Positions 1 through 7,008 of a stretch of DNA of 11,989 nt are shown piece after piece; within the stretch, counting starts at the first letter, position 1, and each line of letters begins with the position of its first letter. The position numbers were made by a program, and so were the translations under genes. Source of the stretch: an uncultured Veillonella sp. (GTDB lineage Bacteria > Bacillota > Negativicutes > Veillonellales > Veillonellaceae). The stretch covers positions 1 to 11,989 of the forward strand of contig CAJZEE010000067.1 in the NCBI GenBank assembly GCA_915066865.1, given 5' to 3'. Below the pieces are notes generated by a model that was not told where the DNA came from, ran no database searches, and was given only the letters and a program-made list of their open reading frames with translations.

Positions 1-290
1 GCAAGTAGGAGAAAACGTAGAAAAAAAAAGAGATGGGGAGACATGGCCCCAGCCGCAGAAGCCTGCGTTTGTACCATGTTATTTTCAAGAACATTAGAAT
101 CCTTGAAGAACCGTAAAATTGCCATTGAAATAATAGCTGCCGGAATGGATGACGAGAACGTCAAACCTACCTTCAAACCGAGATATACGTTAGATGCTGT
201 AAAAATAACAGTAATCAATGCACCAAGTAGCATCCCACGTAACGTCAGTTCCGGCAGATGAAGGTCATGGCTCGTAAAGTCATGTTTCAT
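1..290 (-). CDS. OPT-family (oligopeptide/YSL-type) transporter, N-terminal part
   Basis: The reading frame starts at 290 and runs off the left edge, giving 96 residues. An AGGAGG ribosome binding site lies 9 nt before the ATG (complement of 300-305). The visible protein has a short polar start, then ELTLRGMLLGALITVIFTAS near residues 14-33, followed by NVYLGLKVGLTFSSSIPAA and a second hydrophobic stretch up to about residue 60, and the segment NNMVQTQASAAG near 70-81. These are hallmarks of bacterial OPT transporters, inner-membrane proteins thought to import peptides or metal-chelate-type substrates. The substrate cannot be told from this fragment. The last dozen residues at the window edge (after AAGAMS) no longer look like the family consensus and follow a run of nine A on the plus strand, so a frame error or edge artefact is possible. 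The gene is divergent from fumC and has its own promoter. Confidence 0.8.
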   Translation of the reverse strand, partial: MKHDFTSHDLHLPELTLRGMLLGALITVIFTASNVYLGLKVGLTFSSSIPAAIISMAILRFFKDSNVLENNMVQTQASAAGAMSPHLFFFLRFLLL

Positions 291-347
291 AAGTACTTAC
301 CTCCTCTGTGAAATCATAAACTTAAAACAATATACTAAGCTACTTCC

Positions 348-376
348 ATTTTATCGTGTTAAAGCGATGATTTCAA
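348..376 (-). promoter_or_regulatory. Sigma-70-type promoter of the OPT gene
   Basis: On the minus strand TTGAAA (complement of 371-376) is followed after exactly 17 nt by TAAAAT (complement of 348-353). This is a close match to the vegetative promoter consensus. It predicts a leader of about 50 nt before the start codon at 290. Confidence 0.6.
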
Positions 377-443
377 TATATATGCGACATTTATAATGTA
401 TACATATGAAAATTATAAATTTAAGTTTTCCCACAAATATCTT

Positions 444-600
444 GAAAGGTCTATTCTGTATCCAAAATACTTTATTAAGCGTGGTAGCCCTCCAAAAGCC
501 TCCAAAGCCACCCACCCTGCTTCGCAGGGCCGCTAAGTCGTTTTTGGAGGACCCCCACGCTAATATATACCTAATCGTTTACCCTAAGAATAGACCTTTC
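444..600 (-). ncRNA. Candidate structured RNA or MITE-like palindrome (6S-RNA-like rod)
   Basis: Perfect 14-bp arms GAAAGGTCTATTCT (444-457) and its complement (587-600) enclose a second helix GCGTGG/CCACGC, a third CTCCAAAA/TTTTGGAG, and a central hairpin CCCTGC-TTC-GCAGGG near 515-529. A large AT-rich bubble, about 21 nt on one side and 26 nt on the other, separates the outer helix from the inner ones. That order (closing stem, central bubble, long terminal stem) resembles 6S RNA. Pairing is better on the minus strand: the 4x4 junction between the second and third helices gives G-U and G-C pairs there but A-C mismatches on the plus strand, and the apical loop becomes C-GAA-G. No clear promoter or GC-rich terminator is seen, so a MITE or a mere palindrome remains possible. 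Confidence 0.4.
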
Positions 601-708
601 ATTATTCACCAAATGAAATATTTAATTTATAATTTTTCTACATATAACTCATTATCAATCTTACATATAGATTGAAATCATAAAGGTATGGGGAAAAGGA
701 GTGCGCAA

Positions 709-762
709 TATGCGTCCCCTTTCTTATATTCGCATTATGCATATACAGCTACCAATTATATG
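709..762 (+). CDS. Possible 17-residue leader peptide upstream of fumC
   Basis: An ATG at 709 is preceded by AAAAGGAG (694-701), a good ribosome binding site with 7 nt spacing. It opens a 17-codon frame reading MRPLSYIRIMHIQLPII that ends with TGA at 760-762. The start region sits in an imperfect hairpin: CGCA-ATA-TGCG flanked by GGGGA/TCCCC (690-719). A TATAAT at 628-633 could supply a transcript covering this frame and fumC. A short frame with a good ribosome site can arise by chance in AT-rich DNA, so this is a weak call. Confidence 0.2.
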
Positions 763-810
763 AAAATAGAAATCATTCTCTTTTATTCTATACAAATATA
801 CAGGATTTTA

Positions 811-839
811 TATAATTAAAGTACCGACAGTAGGGTCGG
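811..839 (+). promoter_or_regulatory. Candidate fumC promoter -10 and 5'-end hairpin
   Basis: TATAAT at 811-816 would start transcription near 823. No convincing -35 element is found 16-18 nt upstream. The predicted transcript would begin directly with a hairpin, CCGAC (824-828), a 6-nt loop and GTCGG (835-839), placed 10 nt before the fumC ribosome binding site. Such a 5' stem may stabilise the mRNA. Confidence 0.4.
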
Positions 840-867
840 CATGTCTTTTAAGGAGGTTGTAAACATT

Positions 868-2223
868 ATGGAAACAAGAATTGAATATGATTCAATGGGA
901 CCAGTCGAAGTCGACGCTAGACGAATTTACGGACCTCAAACGCAACGCTCGTTCAATAACTTCAAGATCGGTGACCACCGCATCCCTATTGAACAAATCA
1001 AAGCGCTTGCGCTTGTCAAAAAAGCATGTGCTTTAACCAATGCAAAGTGTGGCGCAGTAACTGAGGAAAAAGCGAAACTCATCGCTCAAGTAGTAGATGA
1101 AATCGTGGACGGCAAATGGGATGAAGAATTTCCGTTAACCGTATTCCAAACAGGCTCTGGCACACAAACTAACATGAATGTGAACGAGGTAATCGCTCAC
1201 CGGGCTAAACAGTTAGATGAAAGCAATCCGCTTCATCCTAACGACGATGTAAACCGCGGCCAAAGTACAAATGATACATTCCCTACGGCAATGCATATCT
1301 GTGCGTACTTTGAAATTACAAAACGCGTAATTCCTGCATTGGACGGCCTTATCGAATCCTTTGAAAAATTGCAAAAAAAAGGGAAAGGCTTGCAAAAAGT
1401 TGGTCGTACCCACCTACAAGATGCTACTTTTATCATGGTAGATCAAGAAATTAGCGCCTTTGTGGACGGCCTAAAAACTGCCAAAACTATGCTCCTTCAA
1501 AATGCTGACCACCTCCTCGACGTAGCCCTCGGCGGTACTGCCGTTGGTACAGGTGTGAACACGCCTAAAGGCTATCTAGACGTTATGGAAACTATATTAC
1601 CAGAGGTAACAGGCGCTCCATTCCGCGTGAAGAACAACAAATTCCAAGGACTTGCCCTCAAAGATGCGTTCATGATGGCTCACGGGGCACTCAATACGTT
1701 AGCTACTACACTATTCAAAATCGCTAATGATGTTCGTTTCTTAGGCTCTGGCCCTCGCTGTGGCTATGGCGAATGGCATCTTCCTGAAAACGAACCGGGC
1801 TCCTCCATCATGCCAGGCAAGGTAAATCCTACACAATGTGAAGCCTTGACCATGGTATGCGCCCAAGTATTCGGCCATAATACGACTATGACACTCTGTG
1901 CAGGTAGCGGTGCATTCCAATTGAACGTGTACATGCCTATCATGATCTATGACTTTGTTGAAAGCTGTCGCCTCCTTGCAGATGCTATGAATTCGTTCAC
2001 TACACACTGTATCGACGGTGTAGAATTTGTACCTGAAAAACTCAACTTCTTCGTAGAACAATCCCTCATGATTGCTACATCCTTAACACCATATATCGGC
2101 TACGATAAGAGCGCTAAGGTGGTAAAAGAAGCGTACAAACGCGGTTGCTCTATTAAAGAAATCATCTTGGAAGAAAAACTAATGACCGAAGACGAATTTG
2201 CTGAAGCAGTTCGCATGAAATAA
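868..2223 (+). CDS. fumC: Class II fumarate hydratase (fumarase C)
   Basis: The enzyme interconverts fumarate and L-malate in the cytosol as a homotetramer without an iron-sulfur cluster. In Veillonella-type metabolism it probably runs malate to fumarate on the reductive route from lactate to succinate and propionate. An ATG at 841 is in frame, but the strong AAGGAGG at 850-856 lies inside that longer frame and points to the ATG at 868, giving 451 residues, close to the family norm. Visible signatures are GSGTQTNMNVNE (near residue 96-107), GRTHLQDAT with the catalytic Thr-His pair near 181-182, and the class II signature GSSIMPGKVNP near 311-321 with the active-site serine loop. The frame is intact. 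The gene appears monocistronic: it has its own leader and ends just before a strong terminator. Related aspartase or argininosuccinate lyase is less likely, given the fumarase-like NDTFPTA and PRCGYGEWHLPENEPGSS segments. Confidence 0.95.
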   Translation: METRIEYDSMGPVEVDARRIYGPQTQRSFNNFKIGDHRIPIEQIKALALVKKACALTNAKCGAVTEEKAKLIAQVVDEIVDGKWDEEFPLTVFQTGSGTQTNMNVNEVIAHRAKQLDESNPLHPNDDVNRGQSTNDTFPTAMHICAYFEITKRVIPALDGLIESFEKLQKKGKGLQKVGRTHLQDATFIMVDQEISAFVDGLKTAKTMLLQNADHLLDVALGGTAVGTGVNTPKGYLDVMETILPEVTGAPFRVKNNKFQGLALKDAFMMAHGALNTLATTLFKIANDVRFLGSGPRCGYGEWHLPENEPGSSIMPGKVNPTQCEALTMVCAQVFGHNTTMTLCAGSGAFQLNVYMPIMIYDFVESCRLLADAMNSFTTHCIDGVEFVPEKLNFFVEQSLMIATSLTPYIGYDKSAKVVKEAYKRGCSIKEIILEEKLMTEDEFAEAVRMK

Positions 2224-2280
2224 AATCTCTCTCATCTCTATGACATATCTGTAACATCCTCTCATACCTCAAATAAACGG

Positions 2281-2314
2281 AAAAAGCCCCGATACATTAT
2301 GTATCGGGGTTTTC
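2281..2314. terminator. Bidirectional rho-independent terminator
   Basis: A perfect 9-bp stem CCCCGATAC / GTATCGGGG (2287-2295 and 2301-2309) with a 5-nt loop is preceded by AAAAAG and followed by TTTTC. It lies between convergent fumC and the metallophosphoesterase gene and can serve both strands. Confidence 0.9.
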
Positions 2315-2320
2315 TAGTTA

Positions 2321-3502
2321 TTACGCCACTCCATCAAAGAATGTAATGACTGTAATTTCTCGTGGGCAGTTGATACGAATTGGGAACCAGTGGCCTGTGC
2401 CGTTATTAACGTAGCACACGCTTTGTTCTTCTACATAGCGACCTTTTGTATATGGTGTGCCCGTTGGTACTAAGGGCATGCCCATGAATACGATTTGACC
2501 TCCGTGTGTATGACCAGATAGAGTCAATGGAATTTTACGTTCAATAGATTCTTCGAAGAATTCAGGGTGATGCGCCAATAGGATAACAAAGGCATAGTCC
2601 GGAATGCCAGACAAAGCTTTATTAATCATCGCTTCTCGGTTATCCTTTTTACGATCGTTATCGTACGCAACGCCCGCAATATATACAGGTTGTTTACCAC
2701 CCATGATTTGAATATTACTATTCACGAGAATATTCATAGGTGTATTTCGTTTAAGTGAATCCAGTACCTTATTTACATCGTGATGATACTCGTGATTTCC
2801 CAAGATAAAGTCAACGCCATCTGGGATTTGTTTTGCAAAGGTTGTTAGTCTTTCACAGACTTGCGGCAACCATGCAAGCTTATCAATGAGGTCACCAGTG
2901 ATAACAACGCGATTAGGTTTTTGTAAAAGCGCTAATTTCAGGATTTCATCAAAGTCATCTAAGTCGATACTCGGTCCTATATGAATATCACTAAGTTGTA
3001 CAATTTTATAGTTTTTCAACCCAGGTGGTAGGTTCGTGTAGCCAAAGCTTTCATGAGTTACCACTACCTCTTGTTGACCCGCAAAGGCAGCATAGCTAGA
3101 GCCACCGATAGTAGCCAACGGCACTATAGTTGCAGCAGTTCTAAAGAAGGCGCGACGCCCCGTTCTATTTTCCTCTGGTGTTTTGCCCCAAATCTTATTG
3201 ATTGTCCAATATAATAGACTAAGTATGATAAATACAGGAATCGCTAGAAATACGCCAAAGAGGAATCCGTAGCTTTCGGTACGGAACATATTCATCAAAG
3301 GATAGTACATCGTACCATATAAATCCACTTGATTGAGTATATAGTATCGGATAGCAGCAAACCACGCACCGATAATGATTATATAGCCCACCCAGGCAGG
3401 CCATTTCTTTTTGGGCTTCCACAAGTTGAGGAATAGAGCCCAAAATCCTACCAACCCTATTACGAGGATGGCAGAAAAAATAATATTAAATAGAATTCTC
3501 AT
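2321..3502 (-). CDS. Membrane-anchored metallophosphoesterase (YkuE/YaeI-like) with internal twin-arginine motif
   Basis: A 393-residue protein. Residues 1-105 contain three likely membrane helices (about 4-27, 36-54, 76-100). A twin-arginine-like motif GRRAFFR (115-121) follows, leading into a fourth hydrophobic segment that ends SYAAFAG (137-142). The catalytic domain shows the full calcineurin-like set: SDIHIG (D172, H174), GDLID (D204), GNHEYH (N236, H237), AHHP (310-313) and GHTHGG (330-335). These residues bind two metal ions in this family. The arrangement predicts a phosphoesterase domain outside the cytoplasmic membrane, facing the periplasm; the substrate is unknown. The start is supported by AGGAG 6-8 nt upstream. 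The gene begins 16 nt after the mutY stop, so it is very likely in the same operon, and it ends at the shared terminator at 2281-2314. Confidence 0.85.
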   Translation of the reverse strand: MRILFNIIFSAILVIGLVGFWALFLNLWKPKKKWPAWVGYIIIIGAWFAAIRYYILNQVDLYGTMYYPLMNMFRTESYGFLFGVFLAIPVFIILSLLYWTINKIWGKTPEENRTGRRAFFRTAATIVPLATIGGSSYAAFAGQQEVVVTHESFGYTNLPPGLKNYKIVQLSDIHIGPSIDLDDFDEILKLALLQKPNRVVITGDLIDKLAWLPQVCERLTTFAKQIPDGVDFILGNHEYHHDVNKVLDSLKRNTPMNILVNSNIQIMGGKQPVYIAGVAYDNDRKKDNREAMINKALSGIPDYAFVILLAHHPEFFEESIERKIPLTLSGHTHGGQIVFMGMPLVPTGTPYTKGRYVEEQSVCYVNNGTGHWFPIRINCPREITVITFFDGVA

Positions 3503-3518
3503 TCATTGCTCCTACAAA

Positions 3519-4616
3519 TTATTTTGCGATTTCCGTCAATTTACCATGAGGACCCGCCCAAACATAGTCGGAGAACTCATCGCGCTTGATGAGCATCCAG
3601 TCCTTTGGCAATTGCTGTTGGATATCTGCAATCGATATATTATTCGCATTCCCTGTGTACGTTAAATCACCGCGGAATGCTTTCATAAACCATTTTCGGT
3701 GAGAGAAAATATGTGTTATTTCTTTCACAAGTACTGGTTGCAAAGATAACTCAAAGCCAAGGTCCTGAACTAATTCCTCAAGGCCTCGTTCTCCGTCCTC
3801 AAAGGCAGATACCATTTCCACAGATGGAAATTCCCACATGGATCGTAAAAGTCCACGATTCGGCCGTTTATGCAACAAATAATAGCCTTTATAATTCAAG
3901 ATGCCCACGAATAAAGGCACCTCTACTACCTTTGTTTTCTTGATGCGCACAGGCAGTTTATCTGTATCTTCATGTTGATAGGCAGCGCACATATTTACAA
4001 TAGGACATTCCCCACAACGCGGCGTTTTTGGAATGCACACAGCAGAGCCAAAGTCCATCAAGGCTTGGTTAAAATCACCAGGTCGATCGTGAGGCAAAGT
4101 CTCCTCCACGATGGCCGTAATAGTCTTTTTACCCTTAGTGCTTAAAATATCGTCAAAGATGCGATATAAACGAGCATAGATACGCAATACATTGCCATCT
4201 ACAGCCGCTTCTGGTTCGTTGTACGCCATAGATAGTACGGCCCCAGCCGTATAAGAACCTACGCCCTTTAGTGACTCCATGGTCTTACGATCGTGAGGCA
4301 CGATGCCACCGTAATTTTCAACAACATCCTTTACACCGAGCCGTAAATTACGAGCACGACTGTAATAGCCAAGCCCTTGCCAGGCGTGAACCACCTCATC
4401 TTCGGAGGCCTTTGCCAAATCCTCCAAAGTTGGGAATAGACGCATCCAGTTGTCATAATAGGGCTTCATAGCCTCAATGCGCGTCTGCTGGCTCATCACC
4501 TCGGAAACCCAAATCTTATAAGGGTCCCCACAATCGCGCCACGGCAACTCCCGTTTATGCACATCATACCACACCAATAGCTGTGGCACCCACTTTGGGT
4601 TCTTTTTATCAGTCAT
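3519..4616 (-). CDS. mutY: A/G-specific adenine DNA glycosylase MutY
   Basis: MutY removes adenine misincorporated opposite 8-oxoguanine, the second line of the GO repair system. The 365-residue length is normal for the family. The N-terminal catalytic domain shows ELPWR (23-27), SEVMSQQTR with the catalytic Glu39, the helix-hairpin-helix segment LKGVGSYTAGAV (116-127), and AAVDGNV with the catalytic Asp140. The iron-sulfur cluster loop is complete: Cys194, 201, 204 and 210 in a C-x6-C-x2-C-x5-C pattern. The C-terminal NUDIX-like domain that recognises 8-oxoG begins around 225 and includes FSHRKW (304-309). The ribosome site is modest: GAGG only 4 nt from the ATG. The gene lies 126 nt downstream of the NUDIX hydrolase gene on the same strand and just upstream of the metallophosphoesterase gene. 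Confidence 0.96.
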   Translation of the reverse strand: MTDKKNPKWVPQLLVWYDVHKRELPWRDCGDPYKIWVSEVMSQQTRIEAMKPYYDNWMRLFPTLEDLAKASEDEVVHAWQGLGYYSRARNLRLGVKDVVENYGGIVPHDRKTMESLKGVGSYTAGAVLSMAYNEPEAAVDGNVLRIYARLYRIFDDILSTKGKKTITAIVEETLPHDRPGDFNQALMDFGSAVCIPKTPRCGECPIVNMCAAYQHEDTDKLPVRIKKTKVVEVPLFVGILNYKGYYLLHKRPNRGLLRSMWEFPSVEMVSAFEDGERGLEELVQDLGFELSLQPVLVKEITHIFSHRKWFMKAFRGDLTYTGNANNISIADIQQQLPKDWMLIKRDEFSDYVWAGPHGKLTEIAK

Positions 4617-4742
4617 ATTACCTCAATATATTATAAATTTAGGAGTCTAGTACCACTTTCACGGCTACATAATCCCTATTTTATACTCCAATCCCCACCA
4701 GATAACGATTTTAACGTTAAATTGTAACAAATCGTACATTCA
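4617..4742 (-). other. Intergenic gap between the NUDIX gene and mutY
   Basis: No terminator is seen in these 126 nt. On the minus strand a TATAAAAT (complement of 4678-4685) could be a -10 element, but no matching -35 stands out. CGATTT and AAATCG (near 4706 and 4729) form a weak 6-bp stem around TTAACGTTAA. mutY may therefore have its own promoter or be read through from the NUDIX gene. Confidence 0.3.
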
Positions 4743-5264
4743 TCATCCATTAATATACAGATCGATGCGCGCCAAGTGTTCGCTTTCAAGAACGGTATCA
4801 ACAGTGGTCAAATCCATCTTATCCACCATATTATTATCTCGTCCAAACACGATAGGTCCTTTTAATTTCTTACCTTCTAACAACATCGGCAACCATCTGC
4901 GGTCACCATCCCACATATGTTCATAAGGAATTTGATTTGGTTCTAGCCAATGAGGCTCCATTTCGTCTGTTTCCTCTACATCGCCTGTGAAAGCACGCAA
5001 GAAATACACATAACTCACGTGCGTTAAGCTTTCATCAAAAGGAAATTGAAAATCAAAAGCCGCTACACATTCTAAGTCTTCGACACGTCCTTGAAGGCCA
5101 GATTCCTCAAATAGTTCGCGAATGGCACACGCTCTGAAACTTTCACCATCATCCAGTTTACCGCCGAAACCATTATATTTATCGGCCCCAAAACCACGTT
5201 TTTTACGACCTAGCAGTATACGATTTTGTTCATCAATGGGAAATACTAGCGTCGTCGGTTTCAT
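4743..5264 (-). CDS. MTH1-like NUDIX hydrolase (probable 8-oxo-dGTP diphosphatase)
   Basis: A complete NUDIX box G-x5-E-x7-REU-x-EE-x-GU is present at about residues 35-57 (GKLDDGESF... then RELFEESGL). The protein resembles human MTH1/NUDT1 rather than E. coli MutT along its whole length: ILLGRKKRGFGADKYNGFGG near the start, DEMEPHWLEPNQIPYEHMW in the middle (MTH1 has a DEM...W...QIP...MW segment), and VDTV near the end. MTH1-type enzymes hydrolyse oxidised purine nucleoside triphosphates such as 8-oxo-dGTP and 2-hydroxy-dATP, so the likely role is cleaning the nucleotide pool. The 173-residue length is slightly longer than MTH1. An AAGGAGG site sits about 5 nt before the ATG. mutY follows downstream on the same strand, matching a shared role against oxidised guanine. 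Exact substrate preference is inferred. Confidence 0.85.
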   Translation of the reverse strand: MKPTTLVFPIDEQNRILLGRKKRGFGADKYNGFGGKLDDGESFRACAIRELFEESGLQGRVEDLECVAAFDFQFPFDESLTHVSYVYFLRAFTGDVEETDEMEPHWLEPNQIPYEHMWDGDRRWLPMLLEGKKLKGPIVFGRDNNMVDKMDLTTVDTVLESEHLARIDLYING

Positions 5265-5298
5265 GGGACCTCCTTAATCATAAAAATAACACTCTATT

Positions 5299-5307
5299 AT
5301 TATACCA
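5299..5307 (-). promoter_or_regulatory. Extended -10 promoter of the NUDIX gene
   Basis: The minus strand reads TGGTATAAT (complement of 5299-5307), a perfect -10 hexamer with the TG extension, about 35 nt before the start codon at 5264. No good -35 is visible. Confidence 0.55.
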
Positions 5308-5334
5308 TTATTTTATGTACGAATGCCTTAGTTG

Positions 5335-5343
5335 TGGTATGAT
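5335..5343 (+). promoter_or_regulatory. Extended -10 promoter of the plus-strand operon at 5382
   Basis: TGGTATGAT (5335-5343) is an extended -10 motif about 38 nt before the ATG at 5382. No strong -35 is found at 16-18 nt. It is arranged back to back with the NUDIX promoter, and the two -10 elements are only about 30 nt apart. Confidence 0.5.
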
Positions 5344-5381
5344 TAAGAATATAGATTTTCTTGCAAGGAAGGAGGCACTAG

Positions 5382-6155
5382 ATGAACAAACCACTTAGAT
5401 TTAATATCGAATTAGGGCGCACAAAGCCCGTCAATATTCGCAATGAACAAGTGCGTTGTCCCTTCTGCGATCGTTCCAAATTAACGGATATCCTAGATAC
5501 ATCAGGTCATATTATATGGCTCATGAACAAATATCCAGTCTTAGAAAAAACTTGGCCTACCGTTATTATTGAAACGGAAACTGACGAAGGCGAGTTTTCT
5601 ACCTTACCTACAGACGAAGCAGCCCACATTCTCCAGTTTGGCCTCGATAAGTGGCGCGAAACTCGTCAGCGTAAAGAGTTTAAATCCGTACTGTTCTTCA
5701 AGAATTACGGCTATATGTCCGGCGGTTCTATTCGCCATCCACACAGCCAGATTATAGGCCTTGAGAATTACGATTATCACAAAGATATTACGGCCCAAAA
5801 TATGGAGGGTTGGCTCTTGCACGAGGATCAAGATGTACGCATCACCTTGTCTACCCATCCGATTATTGGGTTCTTTGAGTACAATATTCGCTTCAAACCA
5901 GATGCGCCGGTTCGTGCTGTAGCCCTTCGACTACAGCAAATTCTGCGCTATGTATTGCATAGTGTAGCAAACTTTAGCCAGTCCTATAATTACTTTGTAT
6001 ATAATCTTGAGGACGGCTATGATTACATCAAGGTAGTGGCGCGTTATGTAACGACGCCCCTCTATGTAGGCTACAAAATTCCTCAAACTTGTGATGAGGG
6101 ACGAGCTGCTAAAATCAAGCACGATATTACGCCTTATTTTCAAGCTACTAAATAG
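5382..6155 (+). CDS. DUF4931 / GalT-like HIT-superfamily protein
   Basis: A 257-residue cytosolic protein resembling galactose-1-phosphate uridylyltransferase and the HIT superfamily. Visible are an N-terminal CPFC zinc-type pair (C26, C29), NKYPVLE (49-55) as in GalT proteins, and the active-site motif HPHSQI (119-124), where in GalT a histidine of the HPHxQ motif carries the nucleotidyl group. Firmicute proteins of this type are usually catalogued as DUF4931. The reaction is unknown; nucleotidyl transfer or hydrolysis of a nucleotide-linked compound is a reasonable inference. It is shorter than true GalT (about 350 residues), and no galactose genes lie nearby. The start is supported by GGAGG 6 nt upstream. 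It is the first gene of a likely operon with a metallophosphoesterase and a small protein. Confidence 0.75.
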   Translation: MNKPLRFNIELGRTKPVNIRNEQVRCPFCDRSKLTDILDTSGHIIWLMNKYPVLEKTWPTVIIETETDEGEFSTLPTDEAAHILQFGLDKWRETRQRKEFKSVLFFKNYGYMSGGSIRHPHSQIIGLENYDYHKDITAQNMEGWLLHEDQDVRITLSTHPIIGFFEYNIRFKPDAPVRAVALRLQQILRYVLHSVANFSQSYNYFVYNLEDGYDYIKVVARYVTTPLYVGYKIPQTCDEGRAAKIKHDITPYFQATK

Positions 6156-6231
6156 CTCTAACCATATACCGTACATAATTTGATATATAATTTTATATAT
6201 GGTTTAACCATACATATTTGAAAGGATTTTT

Positions 6232-6999
6232 ATGAAAGTATTTGCCATCGGCGACCTCCATCTATCTGGCAATCCTCCAACAAAGCCGATGGATATTTTT
6301 GGCCCTCACTGGAATGATCACTGGGCCCGCATCAAAGAGCATTGGAATACCAATGTAACCAACGAAGACATCGTCTTTCTTGTAGGTGACATGAGCTGGG
6401 CGCTCCGTCTCGATGAAGCTGCCTGCGATTTACAAGAAATTGCATCTTTACCTGGTAAAAAATATATGATTCGTGGCAACCATGATTATTGGTGGGCATC
6501 AGCAAACAAGATGCATAATCTCATGGGTGACGCTATTACCTTTATACAAGGTCACGGCACCGCAGAAGTCATCCAAACCGAAGAAGGTCCGCGCCTTATT
6601 GCATTTGGTGGAACACGTGCCTACCTCTGTCCTGGAGACTCCCACTTCTCCCCAGAAACGGACCAATCCATTTACGATAGAGAAGTGATGCGTACCGAAG
6701 CAGCACTACAGGAAATGGATAAGGCAACGGCCTATTTATCATCAACATCTGATTTAAGTATAGATATAGAAAATATTCCTGTAACAAAGTTATTGTTGCT
6801 ACACTACCCTCCATTCAACGAGTCCAACGCACCTTCGGGCTTTACGGATCTCATGGAGCAATATAACGTAGATATCTGCATTTTTGGTCACTTACACGAT
6901 CAAATTTCTTTTAACCGGATTCCAAAGGAATTTAGTACGACAAAACTAGAGTTGGTATCTGCAGACTATCTAGATTTTAAGCTAAAGCAAATTATTTAA
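6232..6999 (+). CDS. Cytosolic metallophosphoesterase (calcineurin-like, COG1768-type)
   Basis: A 255-residue protein with no signal peptide or membrane segment. The metal-binding motifs are all present and in order: GDLHLS (7-12), GDMSWA near 52-57, GNHDYWW near 82-88, LHYPPFN near 190-196 and FGHLHD near 218-223. The GDMSW and GNHDYWW versions recall a Firmicute group annotated only as predicted phosphohydrolase. It differs from the membrane-anchored enzyme at 2321-3502 in length, topology and motif wording, so the two are not recent duplicates. AAAGGA lies about 6 nt before the ATG. It follows the DUF4931 gene after 76 nt, where a weak AT-rich inverted repeat (6160-6168 and 6196-6204) is seen, and precedes the next gene by 9 nt. 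The substrate is unknown. Confidence 0.85.
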   Translation: MKVFAIGDLHLSGNPPTKPMDIFGPHWNDHWARIKEHWNTNVTNEDIVFLVGDMSWALRLDEAACDLQEIASLPGKKYMIRGNHDYWWASANKMHNLMGDAITFIQGHGTAEVIQTEEGPRLIAFGGTRAYLCPGDSHFSPETDQSIYDREVMRTEAALQEMDKATAYLSSTSDLSIDIENIPVTKLLLLHYPPFNESNAPSGFTDLMEQYNVDICIFGHLHDQISFNRIPKEFSTTKLELVSADYLDFKLKQII

Positions 7000-7008
7000 G
7001 GAGAGACC

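Noticed and set aside
43..261. A 72-codon plus-strand frame
   Set aside because: The minus strand here encodes a clear OPT-transporter N-terminus with a strong ribosome site, so this is a shadow frame.
406..675. An 89-codon plus-strand frame
   Set aside because: It runs through the large inverted repeat at 444-600, has no ribosome binding site and shows no recognisable protein features.
841..867. Upstream in-frame ATG as the fumC start
   Set aside because: The only strong ribosome binding site (850-856) lies within this extension and serves the ATG at 868. The shorter protein also matches the usual fumarase length.
1233..2061. Several minus-strand frames inside fumC (for example 1741-2061)
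   Set aside because: They overlap an intact, well-recognised gene and have no ribosome site or family resemblance.
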